A stretch of DNA of 64,000 bases from Acanthosepion esculentum (GCA_964036315.1 OZ038492.1:43389522-43453521), one strand, 5' to 3'; counted from the first letter of the stretch, positions 1-11,702 are shown. Translations and numbers: made by a program. The notes: a model not told the origin generated them from the sequence alone.

Positions 1-240
1 AAAAAAAAACTACGGTGCCTTTCTTGATGGATTTCAATATCAAGAAACTGATTAAACAATTGGAAAGGATCAGTATTTTTCTTTCTTTTTTTTCTTTTTT
101 TTCTTTTTTTTTAAGACAATTCTGATCAAGCAAAGCGGGAGTGCCACTAGCACGCAAGGGGTTACAGAGGATTAAGAACAAGAGTAAAGAGGCGTGTTTT
201 AGGAAAGGATAGAGAGAAAGACGAGGAACAAGCCCAGGGC
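1..240. other. Unassigned sequence with T-rich run
   Basis: No gene is visible. A pyrimidine run (repeated TTTC/T-rich) lies at about 77-115. The end of this stretch abuts the 3' end of the minus-strand LINE and may contain its untranslated tail, but I cannot set that boundary. Confidence 0.5.
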
Positions 241-243
241 GTC

Positions 244-1800
244 AGATGTCAACTGACATTACTCTTGAATATTTGAAGATTATAGCCATCGAGGAAGCAA
301 GTAAGGGGAAGGGAGGTCCACAATCGTGAAATGCGGGAGAAGATGTTTGAGAAGAAGAGACAGTTATATTTAACCCTTTTGACATTGAAAGGGTGGGACC
401 GAGATGCCAGCCTTCTATCTCGTTTAAATTCATATAGTCCGAGAACTAGCAAAAATAGCTCGTCGGAACAGTTGCCGTGAAAATATTTGTAGAAGAGAGA
501 GAGAGGGTGGCCACGGCACGTCTGTGGGATAGCGAATGTAGACTAGATGCCAGATTAGGACCTATCACCTTTGCATATTCTTCTCTGGATCTTATCAATA
601 ACCCCGAGGCGTACAGCGGGTGCACAAGACCATATATGACAGCTATACCCCATGCAAGGACGGATGGTTGATTTATAGATTTGAAAGATGGACAGACGAG
701 AAAAAACTTTCTGCCATGACAAAGAGAGCCAACTTTCCTTGCGGTAGATGAAGCTATTAATTCAATATATTTATTCCACCTCAAGTCAGTGAACAGCGTA
801 AAACCAAGCGGGCGTAAGGAGGCGCTCTCAAGGAGTTAGGAATCAGTCATTCTGATGGGAGGCAGGAAGGGTTCTCTGTGGTGGGTGAAGGAGAGCAGTT
901 TCGTTTAGGAGGCATTTTTTACAAGCTATTTCCTGCCCCAGTCAACCACAGATTGGAGGTCCTTTTTGAGAGCAGTAACCAGGTTAGTTTTGTCAACGAT
1001 ATCAGATTTACTATTGAGGCTGAAGTAAATAGGGGTGTCGTCCGCGTAGGTGCGAATTTGTGAACTGATGACATCAGGAAGGTTATTGATTGTGAACCAA
1101 ACTTGCGAGACGCAATACGTTGATTCATTCCTTCGGCAAAGAGTAACTTTGCTTTTTCGAGGACATGCTTGCACCCGTTACGAGCAGTGACAAAGAGACG
1201 TCTGTTGTAATCAGAGAGGTTCTACGGTATAGTCGGAAGTAGTGATTCCTGTGGGCAATAGCAACTGCACAAGCAGCTGAGAACCAAGAGGATGAATGTG
1301 ATTTCAATTTATATTTTCTTGTAGGGATGGAAGCCTCGATTCAAGCTTTTACCCAGGATGAGACATAAGACGGACATTTTAGGACGGGGATGTTAAAGAC
1401 TGTATTCCAGGGGTCATCACGAAGGAAATCTCGGAACGAGTCCCAATCTGCTCGTTGATAATAGAAATATGTTCTGTTGGTAGGAGCTTCTTTACTGGGG
1501 GAGGAATAGAAGGAGATGTTAACAGACACGACAGCATGATCAGAGTTGCCAGGCGGGAAGAGCTGCGTGGCACGACAAAACTCGGGGATGAAGGTAAAAT
1601 AGAGATCAAGAAGGGAAACGCGTAGGAAAGTCGTGTTTGAAACTGAGAGATTTAAAGTTAATTGATTTTATGCTACGAAGTCTGAGGAGGGGATTGACGG
1701 ATTAAGGTTGGTCCTGCAGAGAGTTAGTATGTCAGGAGACTTCTCAACGATGAACGATTCCACACTGCAGAAGCTGGTCCGAATGCAACGGATGTTGGTG
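244..1800 (-). pseudogene. LINE pseudogene (EN/RT, CR1/jockey-like) with several internal deletions
   Basis: Read on the minus strand, this is one non-LTR retrotransposon protein in order but with pieces missing. An endonuclease N-terminal piece (SPDILTLCRTNLNPS) lies near 1690-1765. The endonuclease end with the SDHAVVSV motif is near 1525-1550. The linker (RADWDSFRDFLRDDPWNTVF) is near 1400-1470, and HSSSWFSAACAVAIAHRNHY is near 1250-1300. The sequence then jumps from KFGS straight to INNLPDV and the RT catalytic box YADD (codons at about 1037-1048). The thumb/C-terminus (KYIELIASSTARKVGSLC, then FNVKRVKYNC and LWTSLPLTC) follows at 250-780. Most of the endonuclease core and the RT motifs before YADD are absent, and there are frameshifts. 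The same family recurs at least eight more times in the window. Superfamily assignment is inference. Confidence 0.82.
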
Positions 1801-2790
1801 AAGGATATGTTTAAGGTTTTAGGTGATCTTTTTTATAGCTGGTTTAGGTTTATTTCTTTGATTGTTTGTAGTCATAATGGGAATGTTGGTAGTGAAAGTG
1901 AGAGGGCCTAAAGTAATAGTAGCTGAACGGTCACCGAATCTATCATGCGAAGATAGTAGCTGTCGCAGCCTGCAACATAGTGTGACCTCGGGATTGGCCA
2001 CCGGAGTTACGTGCAGGGACACCCTTCCATGCGCAACATGGCACTACAAGCACCCCGATATTACGCAACTGTTGATCAGAGCATCTATGCAAGAGCCCCT
2101 AACTACCAGTCGGGAATAGCTTCCAGAAAACTTTCAACCTTGTACCCTCATTATAAAGAGACGTTGCCACAATTTGCACATATCACAAGGCATTCACGAT
2201 AGCACTAATAAAGAGGCCAGAGAAAAAGAATAGACCCGGGAACCCCTTCCTAAACTGGAAACAAGGAATGAAACTCTATACTTGTTCAAGAGAAGCGAGA
2301 GGAGTGTTGACCGACTGAAAGGTAGCCCTAGCTACTCCTGTTACACACACGCAGAATAAAAGTGTATATACAATTTGGCGAAAGAGGACAAAGACTAAGT
2401 CACAACATGGCCGATATACGAGGTTGAGTTAACTGTCCGATGCTAGCATGATTACTTGAAGGAATTCATATTTAAACAAAGAACGCCAGGTAGGGATTGA
2501 AATGAAAGAGTGGGGGGAAGCTGATTCGCATAGGCATCAAAGAACATTATGGTAAATGAAAATAAAGAAATAAATTGAATTAATTAAATTACTAAATAAG
2601 TAAGTAAATAAAATGAATACGAACAGATAAGACTGAAACTGAACAATTACTTTCAAGAGAATTAAGCAAGCGGACGAGTGACACACAACACATGCCAAAT
2701 AATGTGAGGCCGAACGAAATGCCGATAATGTTTTTTTTCCCTATTTCACCTAAAAATGAATTGACACATGTCAACGAAACTTGTTTGAAT
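1800..2790. other. Unassigned 1-kb stretch, moderately GC-rich
   Basis: No recognised protein or RNA is visible. A short plus-strand frame at 1862-2119 has no motif I know. A TATAAAG string at about 2152-2158 follows a GC-richer block (1970-2110), which would fit an old LTR or promoter-like unit, but no paired terminal repeat or coding partner was found. Confidence 0.3.
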
Positions 2791-2793
2791 GAA

Positions 2794-2886
2794 GATATAT
2801 ATACATATATGTATGTATGTATGTATTATTTTGCGTATACACATATATATATATATATATACACACATACATATATATGTGCGTGT

Positions 2887-2941
<55 letters not shown>
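2794..2941. repeat. Compound microsatellite (ATGT)/(AT)/(GT)n
   Basis: TATG repeats, a short AT run at about 2840-2862 and then a nearly pure GT run ending at 2940. Frames through it encode only Tyr/Ile or Cys/Val alternations and are not genes. Confidence 0.95.
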
Positions 2942-2942
<1 letters not shown>

Positions 2943-3199
2943 TGGACTCTCCACCTTTTCGACGTATGAGTGTCTTTCAGCTCAGATTTTATGTTTATGT
3001 TTCGAATGAGACATGAATCCTGCATGGGATTTGCAAACAAGTCCACATAAGGGAAATGCTGAAAGGTTGACCGTCATATGGGCTGATATATTTGTCCAAG
3101 ATTTAGTGTTAGTTCTTAATTCTCTCAGATGTTAGCGACGATTCTTTTCAAAGTTACATATATATTTAATCAGAAAACAGACAACAATAAGGATCCATA

Positions 3200-3222
3200 T
3201 ATCTTTCTATCTATCTATCTAT

Positions 3223-3287
<65 letters not shown>
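3200..3287. repeat. (CTAT)n then (AT)n microsatellite
   Basis: Tetranucleotide CTAT units (about 3207-3225) run directly into an AT tract of about 60 bp. This tetranucleotide-beside-AT arrangement recurs at 4984-5015 and 17198-17256. Confidence 0.95.
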
Positions 3288-3290
<3 letters not shown>

Positions 3291-3411
3291 CAGAGTAGTT
3301 AAAATTACTCATATGACTTAATATCCCCCTTGAAAATTTACTGTACAATGTAGCAACACCACATTATGCCGATCAATTCGGAATATTTAACCATTTTCTT
3401 ATTATTTTAAG

Positions 3412-3583
3412 ATTATTATTATTATTAGTAGTAGTAGTAGTAGTAGTAGTAGCAGTAGTAGTAGTTGTAGTAGTAGTAGTAGCAGTAGTAGCAGTAGTAG
3501 TAGTTGTAGTAGTAGTAGTAGCAGTAGTAGTAGTTGTAGTAGCAGTAGTAGTAGTTGTAGTAGTAGTAGTAATAGTAGTTAAC
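3412..3583. repeat. Imperfect (TAG)n trinucleotide repeat with periodic variants
   Basis: ATT units pass into TAG units interrupted at near-regular spacing by CAG and TTG variants, giving a higher-order pattern of roughly 30-50 bp. The encoded Thr-, Tyr- or Ser-rich frames are translated repeat only. Confidence 0.95.
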
Positions 3584-4705
3584 TGTCTGGTTGCTGCTAT
3601 TCTCACAGTAACCAGTCAGTCTGTTTAGATTATTAATGCTTCGCAATTACGAAATTGTTGATTTTCAGTTTTATATGACTACCAAAAAATACATTTTAAT
3701 TAAAACTGGTAGAATATTCTACCTGTCATAATGGCAGGGATCAACAGGAAAAAAGCCAATTAATGACAGGCACCACTAGAAAATTCCCTGAAGCAAAATA
3801 TGATCATTTCTTATAATCATATAAAATAAAATAAAAAATAAAACTGCAGAGAAGAAAACTTATCCAACTCTTAAAACTTAGCTTCCATTGTGCTTGAATT
3901 ATCAACTAGTTCAAGTGAAAAACCTGCTTTAACGTATGTTTCCACTGAAATAAATCCCCAAATCTGAAATTCCTAATGTGTAAACTTTTACTGCAATTTC
4001 TAAAACGTGAGTTAATTAATGTCACATTACCAATAAGAATATTTAAAAATATATATTTACTTATTTTTTCACTCACTCTGAATAACTCAAAATGCTGAAA
4101 TTTGTACGTCATTTAAATTTGTACGCTAAACTTTACTTTTTGAGACACTAAATTTTTCTTATTTTAAAAACATATTGTCGACATGGGAAACAGATGGTTT
4201 GACCTAAGAACATATAAATCTTTTACTTTCAACCCATTCTGAAGAATTGAATGAGGATTTACTTGGATTAATTTCAGAAATGGCTATTTGAATTCTTAGC
4301 TTTCGAGCCATTTTGCAAATAAGATGAGGATTTACCTTTAATTTGATTCAGAAAACTGGAAAAATATATTAAGATCCTTTGACAGGATATAAAGATTATA
4401 AAGAAAATATACAGAATAAATATTACCGTTTTTTTTTTAAAGTAACTCTTCTTCAAACACGCGAAATGTCAGCTTAGGGAAAAAGAACTGAGTCATAATT
4501 TAAACATGCATACAAATACATATACACACATTTCTTACTTTCCTTTTTCGATCTGATGAAACCTAGAATGATGAAACACGTAATCAAATCTATTTTATAC
4601 TGGGACATTTTCCATTTGTCAAATTTCTTGAAAAAAATTGCCCGGATACTATATCCTATTTTACAGATAATCACACCCACAAACATACACACACAGACAC
4701 ACACA
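3584..4705. other. AT-rich anonymous sequence
   Basis: No coding or RNA feature could be supported. Composition is AT-rich with scattered A and T runs. It ends in a short AC-rich stretch that runs into the long AT tract. Confidence 0.5.
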
Positions 4706-4706
4706 G

Positions 4707-4789
<83 letters not shown>
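4706..4789. repeat. (AT)n microsatellite, about 42 units
   Basis: An uninterrupted AT alternation directly followed by a unique 136-bp segment and then a second AT tract. Confidence 0.97.
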
Positions 4790-4792
<3 letters not shown>

Positions 4793-4924
4793 AGGGCTGA
4801 TAGCTTAGGGGGGAAAGATCTCCGACTGATGCCAAATCAGTCGGCTTTCGATCATGACTTGTGGCAATCGGATGTCTATCACACTAATGAGCTGCGATAC
4901 AGCGAAACACTCTGTCTATGGATG

Positions 4925-4927
<3 letters not shown>
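4790..4927. other. Unique hairpin-containing segment between two AT tracts
   Basis: This segment of normal complexity is bracketed by (AT)n on both sides. It contains a perfect 9-bp hairpin, CCGACTGAT / ATCAGTCGG, with a five-base GCCAA loop at about 4831-4853, and a CTGATAG string just before it. The GC content is well above the flanks. It looks like the body of a short repeat element whose ends have expanded into AT repeats. I do not recognise the family. Confidence 0.55.
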
Positions 4928-5013
<86 letters not shown>

Positions 5014-5016
5014 TAT
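4928..5016. repeat. (AT)n then (GATA)n microsatellite
   Basis: An AT tract passes without a break into about eight GATA units (about 4984-5015). Confidence 0.96.
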
Positions 5017-5439
5017 GAAATTGTAAGAGTGTTAGGTGCCAAAATTGCTGGTTCTTTTTCCGTAGTTTACTGGTGGAAAGGCAGGAATGTTTTGGACTTA
5101 AATTGCTCATCAAAATCTAAGGATAGAGCGTTAATATAATTAAGGTGTAGAAACTTGTCACTTAACTAAATAGTGTTATTTCAGTCATGTCGATTTAGAA
5201 GTTTCGTAGGCTCATTCACTCTTCAGGGCTATTGGTTTCTCTGCTGTAACTTCTCAACATTTTCGTATAATTTGGTGCAATTTGTTATCTTTGTGTGAGT
5301 GTATAATTTTTTTCACTTAATTTATTTGGGTTTTTTGTATTAGGATTTATGTAACAAAGTAATTATATAATTGAATAGCTACATTGCCCTCTTATTTTGT
5401 TTTTCTTGTTTAGTAGTTTACTTCGGTTTTCTAAGTTAA
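5017..5439. other. AT-rich sequence downstream of the GIY-YIG fragment
   Basis: The minus-strand translation has Asn/Lys-rich pieces that may be the remote C-terminus or untranslated tail of the adjacent Penelope-like element. No domain can be assigned. Confidence 0.35.
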
Positions 5440-6345
5440 TTATTGTTAACTTTTCCTCCAAGTATAGTTTAGAGTTCCTGCTATTGGTATTATGCGGAGG
5501 TGCTCTTTTTATGATTTCCCAGTTAATTACTTTGGCGATGTTATTTTTTCAGGTTACATATGTATTTTGGTAATTCTGTGTGGTTTTTGTATCGTTCTGT
5601 TTTAAACGATGTTTTGTGGCTGTTAAAACTTTCTTTAAATGTTGCTTTTGTGGCTCCTATATATATTTTTGTGTTTTTAATTATATTGTTTGTTAAAATG
5701 GTTTTATATATTATATTGTTGGTTTGACATTTACTGTTAAGTGGGCAGTTGTTGTTTCGACAGATGCATTGATTGATGTTTTTTGGGGGGTTTGTGTTGT
5801 CGTTGTTGTAGCTATTGTTTTTATTGTGTATATTTTAATATATCTGATTATTATTTTCTCTATGTTATTCATGCAGCTGTAACTAAATTTGACTGGCCTT
5901 CTGTTGATCAGTTTTGATAGTTTTTTTTTGTAATTAGGGAAATGTTTTTCAATTATATTTAAGAATTTAATATTTCCTATTTTTGTTATTATATTATATT
6001 ATTGTAGGATGGGTTAAACAAGATTATGCTTCTTTTTCTATTATTTTTTGTGTTTTGATTTCGTATGTGCATTCCAGATTGTTTGAATAAGCCGCTATTT
6101 CTTAGTACTAATTCTCGTGTATCTTTGTTTTCGTTGAATATTTTAATGTTTCTGGAATTCGTTGATATTCTATTGTTTATATCTATTCTGAACCTTAGTG
6201 TTTTTCTATGATTTGTTTTCTTGTTTTTTTCCGTGGTTATACCGTTACAGTTTCTTAGGCTTATTAGTACTTCGCCTCTGTATAGGCCTATTATTGTTGC
6301 TAATGTTTGCTAGTTTGTTGATTATATGTATACCTATAAGTTTCG
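5440..6345 (-). pseudogene. Penelope-like element fragment with Cys-rich knuckle and GIY-YIG endonuclease
   Basis: On the minus strand the frame around 5780-5540 is open for about 80 codons. It reads a cysteine cluster (CICRNNNCPLNSKC, about 5733-5775), then an IIYKTIL strand and IYIGATKATFKESFNSHKTS. This order, a Cys-rich segment followed by GIY-YIG-type strands (IY...IYIGAT) and the F-K-E-x-F-x-x-H region, matches the C-terminal endonuclease of some Penelope-like retroelements. It ends in a stop after KYICNLKK. Sequence upstream on the minus strand (5780-6345) is stop-ridden but Asn/Lys-rich, as expected for a decayed continuation. No RT domain is attached here. A GIY-YIG gene of another kind is the main alternative. 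Confidence 0.65.
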
Positions 6346-6351
6346 CTAACT

Positions 6352-6353
<2 letters not shown>

Positions 6354-6442
<89 letters not shown>
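6354..6442. repeat. (AT)n microsatellite
   Basis: About 44 AT units. It separates the GIY-YIG fragment from a repeat-family segment shared with 16.9 and 31.8 kb. Confidence 0.97.
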
Positions 6443-6445
<3 letters not shown>

Positions 6446-6590
6446 GTGAAACACTAATATTCAATGGTTATAATTTATTACATTTGAATGGCAATCACGA
6501 TCCAATTCATCAGATCTACAAATTCAAAAATTATACTTTTACCCTGTCCTCAACATTGAGTTCTACCTGGATTCTATCCTCTTGGAAATT
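6443..6590. repeat. Dispersed repeat segment (family shared with 16.9 kb and 31.8 kb)
   Basis: The block with CACTAATATTCAATGG and ATAATTTATT resembles both arms of the foldback at 16924-17104. The second half (CCTCAACATTGAGTTCTACC, then TATCCTCTTGG) matches 31798-31842 and, inverted, 16893-16925. Three partial copies beside AT tracts indicate one interspersed element. Confidence 0.7.
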
Positions 6591-6634
6591 GATATATATA
6601 TAGTTGTATATTTAGGCGGCAATCCTTCTTTTAT

Positions 6635-6887
6635 GCAAGTTTCATTAAAAACGACAGACAAGGTACTACGGTTAAGTTTTTATTTAATTTTTCTTGTGTA
6701 CGAACAAGAGCTTTCTTTGGGATCCTTGATAATGGCTAAAGGTATAGCCGAAAGCGCTCAGAAAAATAAATCATTTGGACAGTTCTTACACACCCTTTGT
6801 CCAGCAAAGAAAGCTCCTGTTCGTACACAAGAATAATTAAATAAAAAACTTAACCTTAGTACCTTGTCTGTCGTTTTTAATGAAACT

Positions 6888-6890
<3 letters not shown>
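6635..6890. repeat. Foldback element, 86-bp arms, loop with hammerhead-like motif
   Basis: The left arm (6635-6719) and right arm (6804-6890) are nearly perfect inverted repeats. They start and end with GCAAGTTTCATTA / TAATGAAACTTGC and meet an AT tract on the right. The 84-bp loop contains CTTGATAA, a GGCTA/TAGCC hairpin (6734-6749), then GAAA and GCGCTC, and after that a second hairpin (GGACA / TGTCC). The same loop and right arm occur as single copies at 36.56-36.73 kb, and a related loop sits in the 35.6-36.1 kb foldback. Origin from a Penelope-like terminal repeat is inference. Confidence 0.8.
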
Positions 6891-6956
<66 letters not shown>

Positions 6957-6979
6957 GTGTGTGTGTGTGTGTGTGTGCA
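6891..6979. repeat. (AT)n then (TG)n microsatellite
   Basis: An AT tract begins immediately at the outer edge of the foldback right arm and ends in a short TG run. Confidence 0.96.
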
Positions 6980-7189
6980 TATATCCATACATAGCTAATC
7001 CTTCTTGTAAGCACATTTGTTTTGTTCAGCATCATCCACAGAGCCTACCTGTGCTTCATTCTGCAACTATACAGTTTCTGGGGGAGAGCGCATTATTTTC
7101 TTCCGTGATCAACAGTCTGACATGAGCAACAATTTTCCGTGACCAACTGTCTGAACGATGACCCGTGACTTCATGACAGCACAACTATC

Positions 7190-7420
7190 AACAGCTCTCA
7201 AAAAGTTCCGTCTACCCAGTTTCACTCAAAAGACTTGGTTCAACCTGTGGTAAGTTTTTCAGGCACTTTCCAAAGTCGTCACTCTTTATGATACCCTTCT
7301 CAGGCCGATGAACTTAAAATCTCACGTATCTGACAAATTGACCATGGTGAGATTCGAACCCAGGTCACATGGTCGAAAAGTGAACGTTCTACCCACACGT
7401 TCTACTCAATCATAATTATA
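7190..7420 (-). repeat. tRNA-derived SINE
   Basis: On the minus strand a tRNA-like head holds a B box (GGGTTCGAATC, complement of 7351-7361) and a diverged A-box region near 7395-7415. It is followed by the body and a segment reading GGGTAGACGGAAC near 7210-7220. That TAGACGGAA block is typical of tRNA-Lys-related SINEs of cephalopods and other molluscs. The A box is degenerate, so this copy is probably dead. A GTAAG string on the plus strand (7251-7255) is inside the SINE and not evidence of an exon. Confidence 0.72.
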
Positions 7421-8095
7421 CAGATGGATAGGAGATATTTAAGGTCTTTAATTCCCCGACCAAATATTGGTCACGGTAAAACCTACAGCCGTTCATCACC
7501 ATGTTGTTTAACTTTTTGTGTTTTCACTTTGTCCTACACCAATGGACTCCTCTATCTCTTCCCTGCAGCCACATATTCTTCTTTGGCACGGAATGGGCTA
7601 CGTGTTTTAGTCCTTTTGACGGGACTTATTTTTTGGAGAGCACGATAGATCCGTTGTCGAAGGAGACGCTTAATTCTTCTTCACGTTAGATGAGGCAGAT
7701 GATGTATAGCGAATAGTCTTTACTGGTGGTGTTGCTGATGTTTCTGGTGTTGAAAACTCCTGTCCATGTCCTTCTTTTATTTTTTTCATTCTTTGAATCA
7801 TTTAAAAGGATGGGTCGTTCTTTGTGCAGGGAAGTGTGCCCGAGGCATTACGAGTACACCATTGAGCAAATTAATTGAAACAAACGTTTTAGTTTCCCTT
7901 CTTTCAACATTCAGTCAGTTTTAGACCCACTGGAGTGACAGGGTGCAATAGATTTCTATTTTTTCCTCAGATTAGGTCAATTGCAGTGGTGTGCAGTAAT
8001 ATGAGTATATTTTCGGGGTGTATGATGAAATTTGTTTGGCCTTGAAAAATATTGCGTCATCCGTGATTGCATCAGATTTTCATCACGCCCTGACA
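7421..8095. other. Unassigned sequence
   Basis: No recognised coding region. A GTGGTGTGCAGTAATATGAG string at about 7986-8005 just before the Tc1 relic may be a decayed terminal repeat, but the partner on the other side is not evident. Confidence 0.35.
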
Positions 8096-8300
8096 CTATT
8101 GCCATTGTCTGCAATGGACGTTACTTCAAGGAAGCGTGCGAAAATTGTAACGCTGCGCGAACACAATGACATGATTTACCAGTGTGCAAATCAAAGTACT
8201 ATCGACTGGCTTGAAAACTTCCCTGATTTAAATCCAATCGAGAATCTCTGGTCAATCTGCAAAGAAAGACTTCGTGAAATGAACATACGAAGTACTAACA
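8096..8300 (+). pseudogene. Tc1-like transposase relic, internally deleted
   Basis: The frame reads an N-terminal helix-turn-helix start (SRKRAKIVTLREH) and, after only about ten residues, the C-terminal catalytic region FPDLNPIENLWSICKERLRE. The second pattern contains the PDLNPIENLW signature around the third acidic residue of Tc1 transposases. The middle of the protein (most of the DNA-binding domain and the first two catalytic Asp) is missing, yet the two ends are still in one open frame. This is the structure of an internally deleted, non-autonomous Tc1 copy. It cannot encode an active enzyme. Confidence 0.78.
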
Positions 8301-8663
8301 TGTATAATGGGTCATGTTTTATTGCAAAAATACGAATAAAAAGTAAATTATAATGCAAATATTCCTTCTGTTTCAATTAATTTGGACGAGGATGTAGCCC
8401 TATTTTATAACAACCAAATTGGTTAATGTACCAACATCTATGATTATTGGTTTGGTTCACCCAACGTAGCGTGTATTTCGCGGGTGATGTTAAAGGGAAT
8501 ATCGGTTTCTGCTTAGACATCGTTGTCGCATAGATTTCTAATGTACTGTTGCAGATCTGCCATAGTCTTATTCAAGTTACTGATTTCACTTCAAATATTC
8601 TGTCTTGAAGTAGTTATAGTTTATTTGTCTGGTAAAAACTGTTACGGATTTTATCGGTAATAC

Positions 8664-9015
8664 CATTTATTATTATTATTATTATTCAGCTCCAAGCAAG
8701 AAGATAAAAGCTACTAAGAGGCAAAGGGTTACTGGGGGGGAGTGAAAGACAGAGATGAGAGTAAAAAAAACGGATTGAAGGAAACAGATGACGACGATTG
8801 AGACTGCATTTAATTTTTTTAAAACCGTGGTTGACAGGAGAGCAGGACGCCAGAAGTGCTGGGGAAGGAGCTATCAGCATATAACTTACGCTTTCAACTG
8901 TAAAATGATAAGCGGTAAGTGCCAGTCTAGTACTGCGCTTAAATTCTTGAGGTCGATGTACCAAAGAAGAAAGCTCATCAAAACAATTACAGTGAAAATG
9001 CCTATAAAAATATCA
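8664..9015 (-). pseudogene. LINE 3' end (same family as 0.2-1.8 kb) with (TTA)n tail
   Basis: Minus-strand frames read VHRPQEFKRSTRLAL, AYHFTVESV and then CSLNRRHL. This is the C-terminal end of the window's recurrent LINE, whose consensus here reads about FKRSTRLAxxxHHFTVE..NVNRHL. The element stops at a (TTA)n run at 8666-8687. CR1-type and related LINEs often end in a short microsatellite, so this marks the 3' end. The copy is 5' truncated near 9010. Confidence 0.75.
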
Positions 9016-9887
9016 CCGAAAGCTATGAAGACCGGAGTAGATAGTTGTTGCTTTTTATATTTAGTTTTGGTATGTGGATTATGGTTGACAATAATTTATC
9101 TATCCAGAATCTCTCACCATCCCGTCACAGGCATAATGTTCTGTTCATGGAGGATTTTTCATATCACATTTGATGACAGTTCAGAAGTCTGTTCTATTGC
9201 ATCTTTGAATACTTCTTGCACAATGGTTTCTTCATATGTCGCGATACTTTTGGTCAAATGTCGAACGAATAGCATAACAAGGATTATGATCTGGATCATC
9301 TCCAGAGAACACTTCCGAACTGCTGATTTCTGTAACCAAGTCCCAAGTGCATGCTTCCCAACCACTACAATCTTAACCAGCTTAAATCAAGGCTTAAATT
9401 CCACATATCTGTTTAAAATTTGCCTCTACATCGAGTGACTCTTGGGCTTTGTACAGAATGAAAATGATTGTAAAAAATATCATTTAACTAGATAGTTTCA
9501 ACTACACGGGCGATATTCCTTCGTTGAGAAGTTCATCTGCCTAGAATGTATCGGCTTGAAAGACGCTGACATTATTTAAAAAAGAAAAATGTCACATGAG
9601 AGTTTTATCTGCCGCAAGCGGAAACAGTGCAACATTTATTGGTTTATTTTAATACACGAGTGGATGTTGAAAATTTCTTGTTCAAAATGTCCCTCCTCCA
9701 CAAAATTCTGATGTTTGATTCATTGCGTTAAGATGGCGGGAAGTGTGTTTAATCGAGTACTTTCCAGTACACACTCGTAATGTCATAGAGAAATTCTTAG
9801 ATTTCGCTTAACACAGTTTCTAATAATGATTATTATAAAATGTACCTGGAAAAATTAATAACTGATGGGTTTGTACAAAAATTTAAT
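9016..9887. other. Unassigned sequence
   Basis: A 216-codon plus-strand frame spans the LINE end and this stretch (8788-9438), and a 68-codon minus frame lies at 9159-9365. Neither has a domain I recognise. The plus frame begins antisense to LINE sequence, which argues against it being a gene. Confidence 0.4.
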
Positions 9888-10065
9888 GGAATTTACGCCT
9901 CAAAATATTTAATATTTTTTTCTTTTCTTTTTTTTTAGAGATACACACGTAGAAATGTTCAAATTTATATTTAGGTCACCTAAATATAAATTTGAACATT
10001 TCTACGTGTGTATGTCGAAAAAAAAGAAAAGAAAAAAATATTAAATATTTTGAGGCGTAAATTCC
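9888..10065. repeat. Near-perfect 178-bp palindrome
   Basis: Arms of about 88 bp meet at AGGTCACCT (centre about 9977) with almost no spacer. Only a few mismatches are seen, in the T/A-run part of the arms. Arm ends are GGAATTTACGCCTC / GAGGCGTAAATTCC. No protein is encoded. It could form a cruciform, and it may be a solo foldback element or a fresh inverted duplication. Confidence 0.9.
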
Positions 10066-10620
10066 ATCACGTATAGATTCATAATTTTCAGAAGAGTTTT
10101 TTTTTCCATTCTTTTTCAGAAGGGTTTCTTTTTCAATTCTTGCCCGTTTCCATGCATTTAGTACGTGTTTCCTTCATAAGACCTGTTCGCACACCTTTAG
10201 AGAGGCATTTACACAATGAGTATCATGTGCCTTCTACAGGAATTATACAAGGAAAAACAAAATTGTTTGGGGAGGAAATTATAACGTATAGGTATTGCGG
10301 ATTTTCAGTTCACGAAATTACAGACTGCTCGGAAGACTGTACTGAATCAATCACACAAACGAAAAGGAACTGCCAGAAAATATGATACTTCCGAATAATA
10401 GCTTTATTATGAAACAAATACAGCCTATGGTCAAATAATGCTAAAATCACCCGTTCTCGTTCAATCACAGAGATAAAGAAGCGTCAATCCAGGTCAGTAA
10501 CTTGATGAGAGACTCTTTGAGAACAATGGGCAACACGGCTTTAAATAACACAAAAAGGGTTGCTAAACCAAAATTCAACGACAGGAACTCTCGCAGTGTT
10601 TTCCTCTCTTTCTCTCCCCA
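10066..10620. other. Unassigned sequence
   Basis: An 81-codon plus-strand frame at 10140-10385 has several Cys but no recognisable motif. Its last part (TDCSEDCTES) resembles a translated stretch near 14875-14905 (AEDCIES), which hints at a dispersed repeat rather than a gene. Confidence 0.3.
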
Positions 10621-10623
10621 CTA

Positions 10624-11700
<1,077 letters not shown>

Positions 11701-11702
11701 AT

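Noticed and set aside
3373..3646. Thr-, Tyr- and Ser-rich frames
   Set aside because: Translation of the imperfect TAG trinucleotide repeat.
7245..7260. Splice donor GTGGTAAGT and an upstream exon
   Set aside because: It lies inside a tRNA-derived SINE read on the other strand.
8788..9438. 216-codon plus-strand frame
   Set aside because: Its start is antisense to the C-terminus of a LINE read on the minus strand. The rest has no recognisable domain.
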